From: Leuconostoc miyukkimchii
GTDB taxonomy: Bacteria > Bacillota > Bacilli > Lactobacillales > Lactobacillaceae
Assembly: GCF_019656055.1 (NCBI RefSeq)
Contig: NZ_BPKY01000006.1
Span: forward strand, 223,812 to 287,811
Length of the DNA stretch: 64,000 bases
Direction of reading: 5' to 3'
Shown here: positions 10,504 through 17,963 of the stretch, piece after piece
How positions within the stretch are numbered: position 1 is the first letter of the stretch
How the letters are laid out: every line of letters begins with the position of its first letter
The notes under the pieces: model-generated
Database searches by the model: none
The model's input: the letters and a program-made list of their open reading frames with translations, nothing else
Told to the model about the DNA's origin: nothing
Position numbers and translations under genes: made by a program

Positions 10504-10754
10504 TTAGTCTCTCTTGTGTGTAACTAGCATTAAATATAATACCGTTAGTGTAGTAATCAGAGAAACAAAATATGTGACATCAACACTTCTCTTAACTATG
10601 ATCCATGATAGAAAAACAGATAGATATAACACATAATCCCACCAAGCTAATTTTACATTACTGTACTTGTAACTTTTATAGACTAAAAAAAATCCAACTA
10701 AAATCCAACTAAAATTAACATGACTATAACTAGCCAATAAATAAAATTCGACAT
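10504..10754 (-). pseudogene. Small membrane-protein gene frameshifted by an 11-bp tandem duplication
   Basis: An ATG at 10754-10752 has a good ribosome-binding site (GAGGT, six bases away). It opens a hydrophobic frame, MSNFIYWLVIVMLILVGF, which stops at TAG. The stop is caused by two tandem copies of AATCCAACTAA (plus strand, about 10690-10711). With one copy the frame reads straight into a second hydrophobic region (FFLVYKSYKYSNVKLAWW) and on to a Lys-Arg-Asp C-terminus, about 80 residues with roughly three membrane segments. The downstream frame alone would need a TTG start without a ribosome-binding site. An eight-A run lies beside the repeat. Function unknown; it could be a fresh pseudogene or a reversible switch. 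Confidence 0.7.
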
Positions 10755-10884
10755 TATATTACCTCTTGACTCATAATTTAATACAATATACATTTGATAG
10801 CGTCCGATAACACTGCTTACTCGCTTGGTTATAAAAGTATCTAAATGTGTGATATGCTATGAAACACTGTGCAACGTTTTTCAT

Positions 10885-10929
10885 AAAAAAAGGCGTTACA
10901 TCAAGGTTTTTGCAACCCTATGCAACGCC
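10885..10929 (-). terminator. Terminator of tRNA-Leu
   Basis: A 10-bp stem (GGCGTTGCAT with ATGTAACGCC, one G-U) followed by seven T on the minus strand, 15 bases after the tRNA. Confidence 0.85.
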
Positions 10930-10943
10930 ATGAAATGCTATAA

Positions 10944-11028
10944 TGCAGCTGGCGGGAGTCGAACCCGCACGCCCTTAACGGGCACAGGATCCTTAATCCT
11001 GCGCGTCTGCCAATTCCGCCACAGCTGC
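10944..11028 (-). tRNA. tRNA-Leu (anticodon AAG)
   Basis: 85-base class II tRNA. The anticodon stem-loop is CAGGA-TTAAGGA-TCCTG, giving AAG. The acceptor GCAGCTG pairs with CAGCTGC. No CCA is encoded. It is a single-gene unit with its own promoter and terminator. Confidence 0.93.
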
Positions 11029-11055
11029 GTTATTATCTCTAGTGACAACTCTATA

Positions 11056-11084
11056 ATTCTATCGTTAATAGCACTGATTGTCAA
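11056..11084 (-). promoter_or_regulatory. tRNA-Leu promoter
   Basis: Perfect TTGACA (11079-11084), 17-base spacer, TAGAAT (11056-11061), 28 bases before the tRNA. Confidence 0.85.
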
Positions 11085-11146
11085 GGTTTGGCCATTGGCT
11101 ATAAACACATTTAAACATCACTATTTATTTTCCCTCAGTTTTTTAC

Positions 11147-11174
11147 TTGCTTATTTTTATCAGTATGGTACACT
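11147..11174 (+). promoter_or_regulatory. cspA promoter and start of a long leader
   Basis: TTGCTT (11147-11152), 16-base spacer, TACACT (11169-11174). Transcription from here gives a leader of about 110 bases before the cold-shock gene, as is usual for csp mRNAs whose leaders refold with temperature. Confidence 0.65.
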
Positions 11175-11289
11175 GGTCTTGTAATAAAAGTTTTTGATTT
11201 TGATTTGTTTTTCTCGGAAGGCGCTCAAGTACCAATTATTTAAGTTACAAAAAAATTATTGGTGGAGCACACCAAAGGAGAAACACATC

Positions 11290-11490
11290 ATGGAAAAAGG
11301 CACAGTAAAGTGGTTTAACGGCGAAAAGGGTTACGGTTTCGTAACTCGTGAAAACGGAGAAGATGTTTTTGCACACTTCTCAGCTATTCAAGGTGACGGC
11401 TTCAAGACTCTTGAAGAAGGCCAAGCTGTTGAATTCGAAGTTGAAACTTCAGACCGCGGATTGCAAGCTGCTAACATCACAAAGTTGTAA
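11290..11490 (+). CDS. cspA: Cold-shock protein, CspA family
   Basis: Single-domain cold-shock protein of 66 residues that binds single-stranded RNA and DNA as an RNA chaperone. RNP1 (KGYGFVT) and RNP2 (VFAHF) are both present and the length is standard. The ATG at 11290 is chosen because AAAGGAG precedes it and [14 protein letters not shown] is the family start. The gene has its own promoter, a long leader and a terminator. Confidence 0.97.
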   Translation: MEKGTVKWFNGEKGYGFVTRENGEDVFAHFSAIQGDGFKTLEEGQAVEFEVETSDRGLQAANITKL

Positions 11491-11510
11491 GATTAAGTTC
11501 TTCTACTTTG

Positions 11511-11536
11511 AAAAACTCGCTTAGGCGAGTTTTTTT
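11511..11536 (+). terminator. cspA terminator
   Basis: Stem AAAACTCGC / GCGAGTTTT, 4-base loop TTAG, then T-run. Confidence 0.9.
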
Positions 11537-11550
11537 GTGTTCCCTTTTCG

Positions 11551-11559
11551 TGGTATAAT
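11551..11559 (+). promoter_or_regulatory. gpmA promoter (extended -10)
   Basis: TGGTATAAT, an extended -10 with a perfect hexamer. The -35 region falls in the T-run of the cspA terminator and is weak. Confidence 0.6.
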
Positions 11560-11599
11560 ATAATCGTTAAATTAAACACAAACTAAGGAGTTAGCACAC

Positions 11600-12313
11600 A
11601 TGGCTAAGTTAGTATTAATCCGTCACGGTCAAAGTGAATGGAACGCATTAAACTTGTTCAACGGTTGGGTAGATACAAAATTATCTGATAAGGGCGTTGC
11701 CCAAGCAAAAGAAGCTGGAGAATTGTTGGCTGCCGAAGGTATCCAATTCGACCAAGCTTACACATCTGTTTTAACACGCGCAATTACAACATTGCATTAT
11801 GCACTAGAAGAAGCTGGTCAATTGTTCATCCCTGAAGCAAAGTCATGGCGTTTAAATGAACGTCACTATGGCGCTTTACAAGGTCAGAACAAAGCCGAAG
11901 CTGCTGAAAAGTGGGGAGACGAGCAAGTTCACATTTGGCGTCGTTCATATGACGTTTTGCCTCCATTGTTGGATAGTTACGAAGAAGAAGTTACTGTTCA
12001 AGGCAAGAACTATCCTGCCTTTGATCGTCGCTACGCTGATGTACCTGAAGGCGAATTGCCATTGGGCGAAAATTTGAAGATTACCTTAGAACGCGTATTG
12101 CCCTTCTGGGAATCAGATATTTCAAAAGACTTAAAAGCTGGTAAAAATGTTGTTATTGCTGCTCATGGTAACTCATTGCGTGCGCTAGCAAAGCATCTTG
12201 AACATATTTCAGATGATGATATTTTAAATCTTGAAATAGCTAACGGACAACCACTAGTATATGATTTGGATAGCAATTTAGAAGTTGTTTCAAAAACTAC
12301 ATTAAGCAAGTAA
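11600..12313 (+). CDS. gpmA: 2,3-bisphosphoglycerate-dependent phosphoglycerate mutase
   Basis: Glycolytic enzyme interconverting 3- and 2-phosphoglycerate through a phosphohistidine; 237 residues, typical. The RHG motif is at R8-H9-G10, R60 and E87 follow, and the second catalytic His lies in [10 protein letters not shown] (about 182). [12 protein letters not shown] and the RRSYDVLPP segment identify the dPGM type rather than a general phosphatase. AAGGAG precedes the ATG. Transcribed alone between two terminators. Confidence 0.97.
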   Translation: MAKLVLIRHGQSEWNALNLFNGWVDTKLSDKGVAQAKEAGELLAAEGIQFDQAYTSVLTRAITTLHYALEEAGQLFIPEAKSWRLNERHYGALQGQNKAEAAEKWGDEQVHIWRRSYDVLPPLLDSYEEEVTVQGKNYPAFDRRYADVPEGELPLGENLKITLERVLPFWESDISKDLKAGKNVVIAAHGNSLRALAKHLEHISDDDILNLEIANGQPLVYDLDSNLEVVSKTTLSK

Positions 12314-12316
12314 TAT

Positions 12317-12351
12317 AAAAGTCGACACTAATTAAATTAGTGTCGACTTTT
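12317..12351 (+). terminator. gpmA terminator
   Basis: Near-perfect 16-bp palindrome AAAAGTCGACACTAAT with its complement and a T-run. Confidence 0.9.
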
Positions 12352-12361
12352 ACTTTAAAAT

Positions 12362-12381
12362 AAAAAAGCCTCTCGGCTTTC
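12362..12381 (-). terminator. Terminator of tRNA-Tyr/tRNA-Gln
   Basis: AAAGCC-GAGA-GGCTTT followed by TTTATTTT on the minus strand, ten bases after tRNA-Gln. Confidence 0.8.
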
Positions 12382-12390
12382 TACAATATT

Positions 12391-12464
12391 ATTGCCCCTG
12401 CTGGATTCGAACCAGCGCATGTCGGTACCAAAAACCAATGCCTTACCACTTGGCGAAGGGGCAA
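12391..12464 (-). tRNA. tRNA-Gln (anticodon TTG)
   Basis: Anticodon stem-loop TTGGT-TTTTGGT-ACCGA gives TTG. The acceptor TTGCCCC pairs with GGGGCAA. The T-loop GGTTCGAATCC is intact. No CCA is encoded. Follows tRNA-Tyr in one transcript. Confidence 0.93.
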
Positions 12465-12502
12465 TAGTTAATTTATTTAGCCGTTAACTATTAAATCGGC
12501 TA

Positions 12503-12585
12503 TGGGAGCGGTAGGATTCGAACCTACGAACCCGAAGGAACGGAGTTACAGTCCGTCGCGTTTAGCCAGACTTCGCTACACTCCC
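12503..12585 (-). tRNA. tRNA-Tyr (anticodon GTA)
   Basis: 83-base class II tRNA. Anticodon stem-loop ACGGA-CTGTAAC-TCCGT gives GTA, and a long variable arm is present. No CCA is encoded. Confidence 0.94.
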
Positions 12586-12605
12586 ATATCTCAAACAACT
12601 ATACT

Positions 12606-12634
12606 ATCATATCAAATTTATTTACAGTTGGCAA
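12606..12634 (-). promoter_or_regulatory. tRNA-Tyr/Gln promoter
   Basis: TTGCCA (12629-12634), 17-base spacer, TATGAT (12606-12611), about 20 bases before tRNA-Tyr. Confidence 0.8.
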
Positions 12635-12711
12635 CCCCTATTTAATAATTTCTACCGCGTAACGTACAATTATTGACATGTATTAATGTTTTATTTACTA
12701 GCGTAATAGTC

Positions 12712-12740
12712 TTGTTAATGTTGTCATATTTCATTATACT
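12712..12740 (+). promoter_or_regulatory. Promoter of the PAP2 gene
   Basis: TTGTTA (12712-12717), 17-base spacer, TATACT (12735-12740), 37 bases before the start codon. Confidence 0.65.
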
Positions 12741-12777
12741 AGAGTAAGGTAAAAATCCATATTTGGAGTCGTATATC

Positions 12778-13446
12778 ATGATTGTATCTGTTACAAATAA
12801 ACAACGCCGATCGGCAATTATTAATGTCGTTATTGCCGTTATATTAGCCATTCTTATTAAACTAAATATCATACTGCCTAAGATAATAGATGACAATGTT
12901 CACAGTTGGTTCGCCAATCTGCAAACTGGGTTTGGCGATGTCATTATGTCCATTGCTACTTTTCTTGGTAATCCTGTGGTTGACGTCGTTTACGTTCTTA
13001 TTTTAGCAGGTATCCTCGTCATTGCTAAGTTGCACATCCCAGCTATCTGGACAGTTGCAACAATTTTGCTAGGTGACGTCTTCCTGACAATAATTAGACT
13101 CATTATAGATCGTCCACGACCTGTGGGTCACTTACTTGCTGATAGCTCGAGTTCTTTTCCTAGTACACATGTATTTGGCTTATTCGTTGTTATATTTATC
13201 ATTGCTATTCTTGTCACGCCAAACATTAATTCTACGTATGCTCAAATAATTATTAATTGGCTTACTATTATTATTGGCTTGATGACAATAATGAGTCGTA
13301 TTTATTTCAATGCGCACTTTCTCAGTGATACAATTGCTGCTGTATTATTTGCTTACAGTTGGGTAATCCTTTCCGCTTCTTTCTATCCTAAATTAGCGAT
13401 ATTCTTGCAGACCCACATTTCAATATTTAAACACGATGAGATATAA
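12778..13446 (+). CDS. PAP2-family membrane phosphatase
   Basis: Integral-membrane phosphatase of 222 residues with about six hydrophobic segments. The three PAP2 signatures are visible: DRPRP, PSTH, and SR-x5-H-x3-D (SRIYFNAHFLSD). The family dephosphorylates lipid phosphates such as phosphatidate or undecaprenyl pyrophosphate at the outer membrane face; the substrate here is not determined. The start is the ATG nine bases after GGAG. The in-frame TTG that overlaps this site is less likely. Single gene with promoter and terminator. Confidence 0.9.
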   Translation: MIVSVTNKQRRSAIINVVIAVILAILIKLNIILPKIIDDNVHSWFANLQTGFGDVIMSIATFLGNPVVDVVYVLILAGILVIAKLHIPAIWTVATILLGDVFLTIIRLIIDRPRPVGHLLADSSSSFPSTHVFGLFVVIFIIAILVTPNINSTYAQIIINWLTIIIGLMTIMSRIYFNAHFLSDTIAAVLFAYSWVILSASFYPKLAIFLQTHISIFKHDEI

Positions 13447-13490
13447 AAAACAGCGACGCCATCTAGAAATAGATAACGTCGCTGTTTTTT
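13445..13490. terminator. Bidirectional terminator between PAP2 gene and nrdF
   Basis: Fourteen-bp stem AAAAAACAGCGACG / CGTCGCTGTTTTTT with an 18-base loop. It ends the PAP2 gene on plus and the nrd operon on minus. Confidence 0.9.
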
Positions 13491-13492
13491 AA

Positions 13493-14470
13493 TTACTTTT
13501 TTCCAATTGTATAGTCGTCTTCTTCCATCGCTTCAACTGCACCAAGTAAATAACCATTTCCCACACCGGAGAAAAAATCGTGGTTTGCTGTCGATGTTGA
13601 AATACCATTCATAACAACCGGATTGACATCTTCTGCACCATCAGGGAACATTGGTTCTTGCCCCAGATTCATTAATGCTTTGTTGGCATTATAGCGCAAG
13701 AATGTTAGTACCTGCTCTGTCCATCCCAAATCATCATATAATTCATGTGTATATTTTTCTTCATTTTCATAAAGTTCATAAAGTAAATCATACATCCAAC
13801 TTTGTAGCTCTTCACGTTCTTGTGCAGGTAGTTGATTGAAACCAATTTGAAATTTATAACCAATATAAGTACCGTGAACAGATTCATCACGAATAATTAA
13901 TTTAATAATTTCTGCAACATTCAACATTTTGTTGTGTCCTAAGAAATATAGCGGCGTATAAAAACCTGAATAGAACAAAAAAGTTTCTAGAAAAACAGAG
14001 GCAATCTTCTTTTGCAACGGTGATCCTGTTTGATAAATGCCATTAATACGATTAGCCTTATATTGTAAAAATTCGTTCGTATCAGCCCAATCAAAAATTG
14101 CTTCTATTTCTGATTTTTCATTCAATGTTTCAAAAATAGAGGAATATGACTTAGCATGAACTGATTCCATAAACTGAATATTGTTTAATACAGCTTCTTC
14201 TTTTTGGTTCACAACATCTAATTTCAATTGCGCCATACCATCTTGAGACTGCAATGTGTCTAAAGTTGTCAAACCACCAAACACTAGATTCATCGTTTGG
14301 CGTTCTTTATCTGACATGTTCCCACGCCATGTTCTCAAGTCATTTGAAATTGGAATACGTGTATCAAGCCAAAATTGTTGCGTTAATTTTTCCCATGTTG
14401 CCTTATCTAACTCATCTTCAATTGTATTCCAATTGATTGCTGTATATGAATTGTCTTTCAAATGTTCCAT
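13493..14470 (-). CDS. nrdF: Class Ib ribonucleotide reductase, small subunit
   Basis: Radical-generating beta subunit, 325 residues. It carries a dimanganese or diiron tyrosyl-radical site. Ligand motifs are seen in ESVHAKSYSSIF (E and H ligands, radical Tyr after HAKS) and RDESVHGTYIGYK (E and H). NrdI, encoded immediately upstream, supplies the oxidant for the Mn form. Last gene of nrdH-nrdE-nrdI-nrdF, three bases after nrdI, and ends at the bidirectional terminator. Confidence 0.97.
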   Translation of the reverse strand: MEHLKDNSYTAINWNTIEDELDKATWEKLTQQFWLDTRIPISNDLRTWRGNMSDKERQTMNLVFGGLTTLDTLQSQDGMAQLKLDVVNQKEEAVLNNIQFMESVHAKSYSSIFETLNEKSEIEAIFDWADTNEFLQYKANRINGIYQTGSPLQKKIASVFLETFLFYSGFYTPLYFLGHNKMLNVAEIIKLIIRDESVHGTYIGYKFQIGFNQLPAQEREELQSWMYDLLYELYENEEKYTHELYDDLGWTEQVLTFLRYNANKALMNLGQEPMFPDGAEDVNPVVMNGISTSTANHDFFSGVGNGYLLGAVEAMEEDDYTIGKK

Positions 14471-14473
14471 AAT

Positions 14474-14914
14474 TTATTCTCCAAATAAAGGCCTAATCAA
14501 GGCATAAGCTTTCTCTGCATCAAATTTACTACCCCGAAGTTCATAGGCAAACACCATCGGGACATTAAATTTTTTCGCATACCGTATCGCTGTTAAATTA
14601 AATTGTACGTTGAAATTACGATTACCTGATCCAATAACACCTTTTAAATAATGCTGATTACGACCAAATTCTATATACTCACCCAAGGCATTAGTAAAAA
14701 TCTCCGTCACTTCTGGTCCAGTGCCTGTCCCACCGTTCAAATAAGTAGGCACAATAGCAACATACGGTTCTGTCTCATTTGCATAGTCTGTTTCGTCTCC
14801 GATAACACGTGCTTCAAAAACATCCCCTTCTTTTTCAGCAATTACCTGCAATTTTTCAATAAATGACTTGGTATTTCCCTCAGTAGAGGTATACAAGACG
14901 TTAATTTTTGTCAT
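14474..14914 (-). CDS. nrdI: NrdI flavodoxin-like activator
   Basis: FMN-binding protein that activates the NrdF metal cofactor; 146 residues from the ATG giving MTKINVLYTSTEGNTKSF. The phosphate loop STEGNTKS and the GSGNRNFN isoalloxazine-binding segment are present. GAGGA lies eleven bases upstream. An in-frame TTG six codons earlier overlaps that site and is unlikely as start. In many genomes nrdI precedes nrdE; here the order is H-E-I-F. An RNA stem lies between nrdE and this gene. Confidence 0.95.
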   Translation of the reverse strand: MTKINVLYTSTEGNTKSFIEKLQVIAEKEGDVFEARVIGDETDYANETEPYVAIVPTYLNGGTGTGPEVTEIFTNALGEYIEFGRNQHYLKGVIGSGNRNFNVQFNLTAIRYAKKFNVPMVFAYELRGSKFDAEKAYALIRPLFGE

Positions 14915-14954
14915 AACTATTGTGTTCCTCAACTATTACTATACTATATGTACG

Positions 14955-14991
14955 AGTAAATCACCTATTATAAATTAATTAGGCGATTACT
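14955..14991 (-). promoter_or_regulatory. RNA stem between nrdE and nrdI
   Basis: Minus-strand RNA AGUAAUCGCCUA (14991-14980) pairs with UAGGUGAUUUACU (14967-14955): 12 pairs, one bulged base, one G-U that exists only in the transcribed strand. No U-tract follows. It resembles the stems at rpoB/rpoC and rplE/rpsH. Confidence 0.5.
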
Positions 14992-14998
14992 TTTAAGT

Positions 14999-17170
14999 TT
15001 AAATTGAGCAACTTTCGCACTCATTAACCCCTGATTCTTGATTATCATCTGTAAAGGTACGTACATAATACAACGATTTAATTCCTTGATTAAATGCGTA
15101 ATGACGCAGAATAGTCAAATCACGAGTCGTCATTTTTTCAGAACGTCCTTTTTTCCATTCATACAAATCATCAGACAATGTAGATCGCATAAATAGCGTT
15201 AATGCCATTCCCTGATCTATATGTTCTTGAGCCGAAGCATAGACATCAATAACTTTTCGCATATCTGTATCGTAAGCAGATACATAATATGGCATTGTCT
15301 CATTATTCAAACCTGGTGCAGGATAGTAAACTTTTCCTATCATACCCTCTTGACGTTCTTCAATCTTGTTAACAATAGGTAGCAATGTAGCCGTTGTATC
15401 ATTAACATAAGAGATTGATCCCGTAGGTGCAATTGCATGGCGATATGCATTATACATACCATACTTTGCAACATTATCCTTTAATTCTGCCCAATCATGT
15501 TTTGTTGGTATATGATGTTGTGCAAATAATTCAACAACTTTTTGTGTACGCGGTGCCCAATTGTTTTCTAAATACTTATTAAAGTAAGAACCATCTGCAT
15601 ATGTTGACTTATCAAATTCAAAAAAAGTTTCATGACGTTCTTTAGCAATAGCCATTGAAGCTTTAATAGAATGATAGTTTAATGTCATAAAGAACGTTGA
15701 GGTGAAATCCAAGGCTTCATCGTCACCATAATACATCTTATTTTGAGCAAAATAAGCCGCAAGACCCATTGCTCCCAAACCTATCGCATGTTTCTCAGTA
15801 TTTCCCTTTGCAATTGATGGTACAACATCTAAATTCGATGTGTCCGATACGTATGTTAATGCACGCACCATTGTATCAACTGATTCAGCGAAATTATCTG
15901 TTGCCATCATGTTCACAATGTTAATTGATCCAAGATTACAACTCACATCTGATCCCAGTCGTGTGTACTGTTGCGCGTTATCAAGATCAGATGGTGTCTG
16001 CACTTGCAAAATTTCCGAACATAAATTAGAAGAAATAATTTTTCCTGAAACTGGGTTTTCGCGATTAGCAATATCTATGTTAATGATATATGGATAACCA
16101 GATTCTTGCTGTAACTTAGATATTTCTTCTTCTAGGGCACGTGGATCTACCCGGTACTTCGTAATTTTATCATTGGCAACCATATTATCATATTCAGCTG
16201 TAATATCAATATAGTTAAATGGCTCTCCGTAAACCTTTTCAACATCGACAGGGCTGAATAAATACATGGCTTCATTTTTGCGCACTAATTCATAAAACTT
16301 ATCAGGTACTGTTAGACCAAGTGATAAGGTCTTAACACGGATTTTTTCATCAGCGTTTTCTTTTTTAGTTGATAGAAATGACAACACATCGGGATGGAAA
16401 ACTGACAAATAAACAACACCTGCACCTTGTCGCGCACCAACTTGAGAAGAGAAAGTAAAGGAGTCTTCTAGTAATTTCATAATAGGCACAATGCCGCCTG
16501 CTGAGTTAGCAATACCCATCACTGGTGCGCCAGCTTCTCGAACATTGGAGATATTGATACCAACACCACCACCCATTTTTGATAATTGTAGTGCTGAATT
16601 AATTGTTCTACCAATGGAATTCATGTCATCAGAAGTTTGAATAATGAAACATGACACAAGTTCACCACGACGTGCACGACCAGCGTTCAAGAAACTTGGC
16701 GTCGCTGGTTGATAGCGCTGATGAATCATTTCATCAGCAAGACGTAACGCAAGTTCTTCACGACCATCTGCATAATATAAAGCATTCATCGCTACACGAT
16801 CAACATAAGTTTCAACATAATGTTGACCATCATTTGTCTTCAAAGCATATTGATTATAAAATTTAAAAGCCGCCATAAACGACTTAAAATTAAAGTGTTG
16901 ACTCTCCAAATAAGCATAAAGTTTTTCTATGAACTCTAAGCTATATTTTTCGATGAATGTGCGTTCTAAAAAGTCATTCTCAAATAACCAGTCAAAACGT
17001 TCAGCCAATGAATTGAATTTCATCACATTTGGCCAGACATTTTCCTTTAAGAAAGCATCAAGTGCTTCCTGGTCCTTTTCAAGTTGAATTTGATTATTTT
17101 TAGGAATATTGACTTGATTGTTCAAGTCAAAATAAGTGACTTGATCTAAATTAAGTTCTTTTAACGGCAT
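14999..17170 (-). CDS. nrdE: Class Ib ribonucleotide reductase, large subunit
   Basis: Catalytic alpha subunit reducing ribonucleoside diphosphates; 723 residues. Active-site cysteines appear in the contexts ELVSCFII and SNLCSEILQ. The C-terminal redox pair lies in NECESCSI and is re-reduced by NrdH. Class Ib enzymes lack the N-terminal ATP-cone, as here. The ATG (MPLKELNLDQ) is chosen since AAGGAC lies six bases upstream; an in-frame GTG ten codons earlier has no such site. A terminator-like hairpin separates it from nrdH. Confidence 0.97.
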   Translation of the reverse strand: MPLKELNLDQVTYFDLNNQVNIPKNNQIQLEKDQEALDAFLKENVWPNVMKFNSLAERFDWLFENDFLERTFIEKYSLEFIEKLYAYLESQHFNFKSFMAAFKFYNQYALKTNDGQHYVETYVDRVAMNALYYADGREELALRLADEMIHQRYQPATPSFLNAGRARRGELVSCFIIQTSDDMNSIGRTINSALQLSKMGGGVGINISNVREAGAPVMGIANSAGGIVPIMKLLEDSFTFSSQVGARQGAGVVYLSVFHPDVLSFLSTKKENADEKIRVKTLSLGLTVPDKFYELVRKNEAMYLFSPVDVEKVYGEPFNYIDITAEYDNMVANDKITKYRVDPRALEEEISKLQQESGYPYIINIDIANRENPVSGKIISSNLCSEILQVQTPSDLDNAQQYTRLGSDVSCNLGSINIVNMMATDNFAESVDTMVRALTYVSDTSNLDVVPSIAKGNTEKHAIGLGAMGLAAYFAQNKMYYGDDEALDFTSTFFMTLNYHSIKASMAIAKERHETFFEFDKSTYADGSYFNKYLENNWAPRTQKVVELFAQHHIPTKHDWAELKDNVAKYGMYNAYRHAIAPTGSISYVNDTTATLLPIVNKIEERQEGMIGKVYYPAPGLNNETMPYYVSAYDTDMRKVIDVYASAQEHIDQGMALTLFMRSTLSDDLYEWKKGRSEKMTTRDLTILRHYAFNQGIKSLYYVRTFTDDNQESGVNECESCSI

Positions 17171-17211
17171 AAATTTGTCCTTTGTAGTTTTAAAAGTCAC
17201 ACATTAAAGAA

Positions 17212-17244
17212 ATAAAAAGACATCGGTTGTTGTCTCACGATGTC
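17212..17244 (-). terminator. Terminator-like hairpin between nrdH and nrdE
   Basis: Stem GACATCG / CGATGTC with a 12-base loop, then TTTTTATTTC on the minus strand. Partial termination would give more nrdH than nrdEIF mRNA. Confidence 0.65.
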
Positions 17245-17256
17245 AGGTACCTCAGT

Positions 17257-17487
17257 TTAAGCTGAAATTTTCTTCAATACATCCGGGCGGAAACCTGAAA
17301 ACTTTGCCATGCCCTCTATTGAAACAACAGGCGTTTGACGAAAACCATCTGCTTTCAATGTATCAACATATTGCGTATCCTCTTCAATGTTGATTTCCTT
17401 AAATGCAATACCCTGTGCCTCTAAAAATTTTTTAGTCATCTTGCACTGCACGCAATTATATTTAGTATATACTGTTACTTTTTCCAT
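17257..17487 (-). CDS. nrdH: Glutaredoxin-like NrdH redoxin
   Basis: Small thiol-disulfide protein, 76 residues, electron donor to NrdE. The redox motif is CVQC near residue 12. The C-terminal FSGFRPD segment is typical of NrdH, as opposed to glutathione-using glutaredoxins. AGAGG precedes the ATG. First gene of the nrd operon. Confidence 0.96.
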   Translation of the reverse strand: MEKVTVYTKYNCVQCKMTKKFLEAQGIAFKEINIEEDTQYVDTLKADGFRQTPVVSIEGMAKFSGFRPDVLKKISA

Positions 17488-17543
17488 AAGCGCCTCTTAT
17501 TAGATTTATTTTTTGTATTTAATTTAAATAACTATTACTTGTA

Positions 17544-17571
17544 AGTTTACCTTTTTTCTAAAAAATAACAA
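17544..17571 (-). promoter_or_regulatory. Candidate nrd operon promoter
   Basis: TTGTTA (17566-17571), 16-base spacer, TAAACT (17544-17549), about 57 bases before nrdH. I looked for paired NrdR boxes upstream and could not identify a convincing pair. Confidence 0.4.
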
Positions 17572-17711
17572 GGACAATATGCGTCCTAAACAAACAATTG
17601 TTCGTCATCATCCAATGAATACAGTGTATCACAACGAAAAACTATATAAAATTTCACAAAACAATAAGACGAACGTTGAAATCATTGATATGTCAACGTT
17701 TTTAATCCTTT

Positions 17712-17825
17712 TTGAAAAATTTAATTCTCGACTATAATTTTATAAAAGCCTTTTGTGGGGCGTTTTATTAACCTTTTTAACTCATGTAAATAAAATTCGG
17801 TAGTATTGTGACCGAATTTTTGTTC
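17712..17825 (+). ncRNA. Candidate small RNA or orphan terminator upstream of the CBS-domain gene
   Basis: TTGAAA (17712-17717) and TATAAT (17733-17738), spaced by only 15 bases, precede a clear intrinsic terminator: AATTCGGT / ACCGAATT plus a T-run, about 17794-17822. No plus-strand gene lies upstream, so the terminator would end a transcript of roughly 80 bases starting near 17745. No start codon with a ribosome-binding site was seen in it. It could instead block antisense transcription. Confidence 0.35.
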
Positions 17826-17917
17826 GATTTTAATACCTAATATTATTTTGTTTAAAATAATTGTTCGTTTTTTAAAACTTACAATTTTAATAATTGATTT
17901 AGTTTTTCCTTTTTTTC

Positions 17918-17926
17918 TGGTATAAT
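17918..17926 (+). promoter_or_regulatory. Promoter of the CBS-domain gene (extended -10)
   Basis: TGGTATAAT about 38 bases before the start codon. No strong -35. Confidence 0.55.
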
Positions 17927-17963
17927 AGCGGTTAGTTATATATAAGAAAAGAGGTTTACGAAT

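Noticed and set aside
10825..11184. Plus-strand frame across the tRNA-Leu region
   Set aside because: It contains the antisense of tRNA-Leu (GGSRTRTPLTG-type peptide), a well-known false protein; no start signal.
17500..17700. NrdR boxes upstream of nrdH
   Set aside because: Only single, weak matches; no pair with proper spacing.
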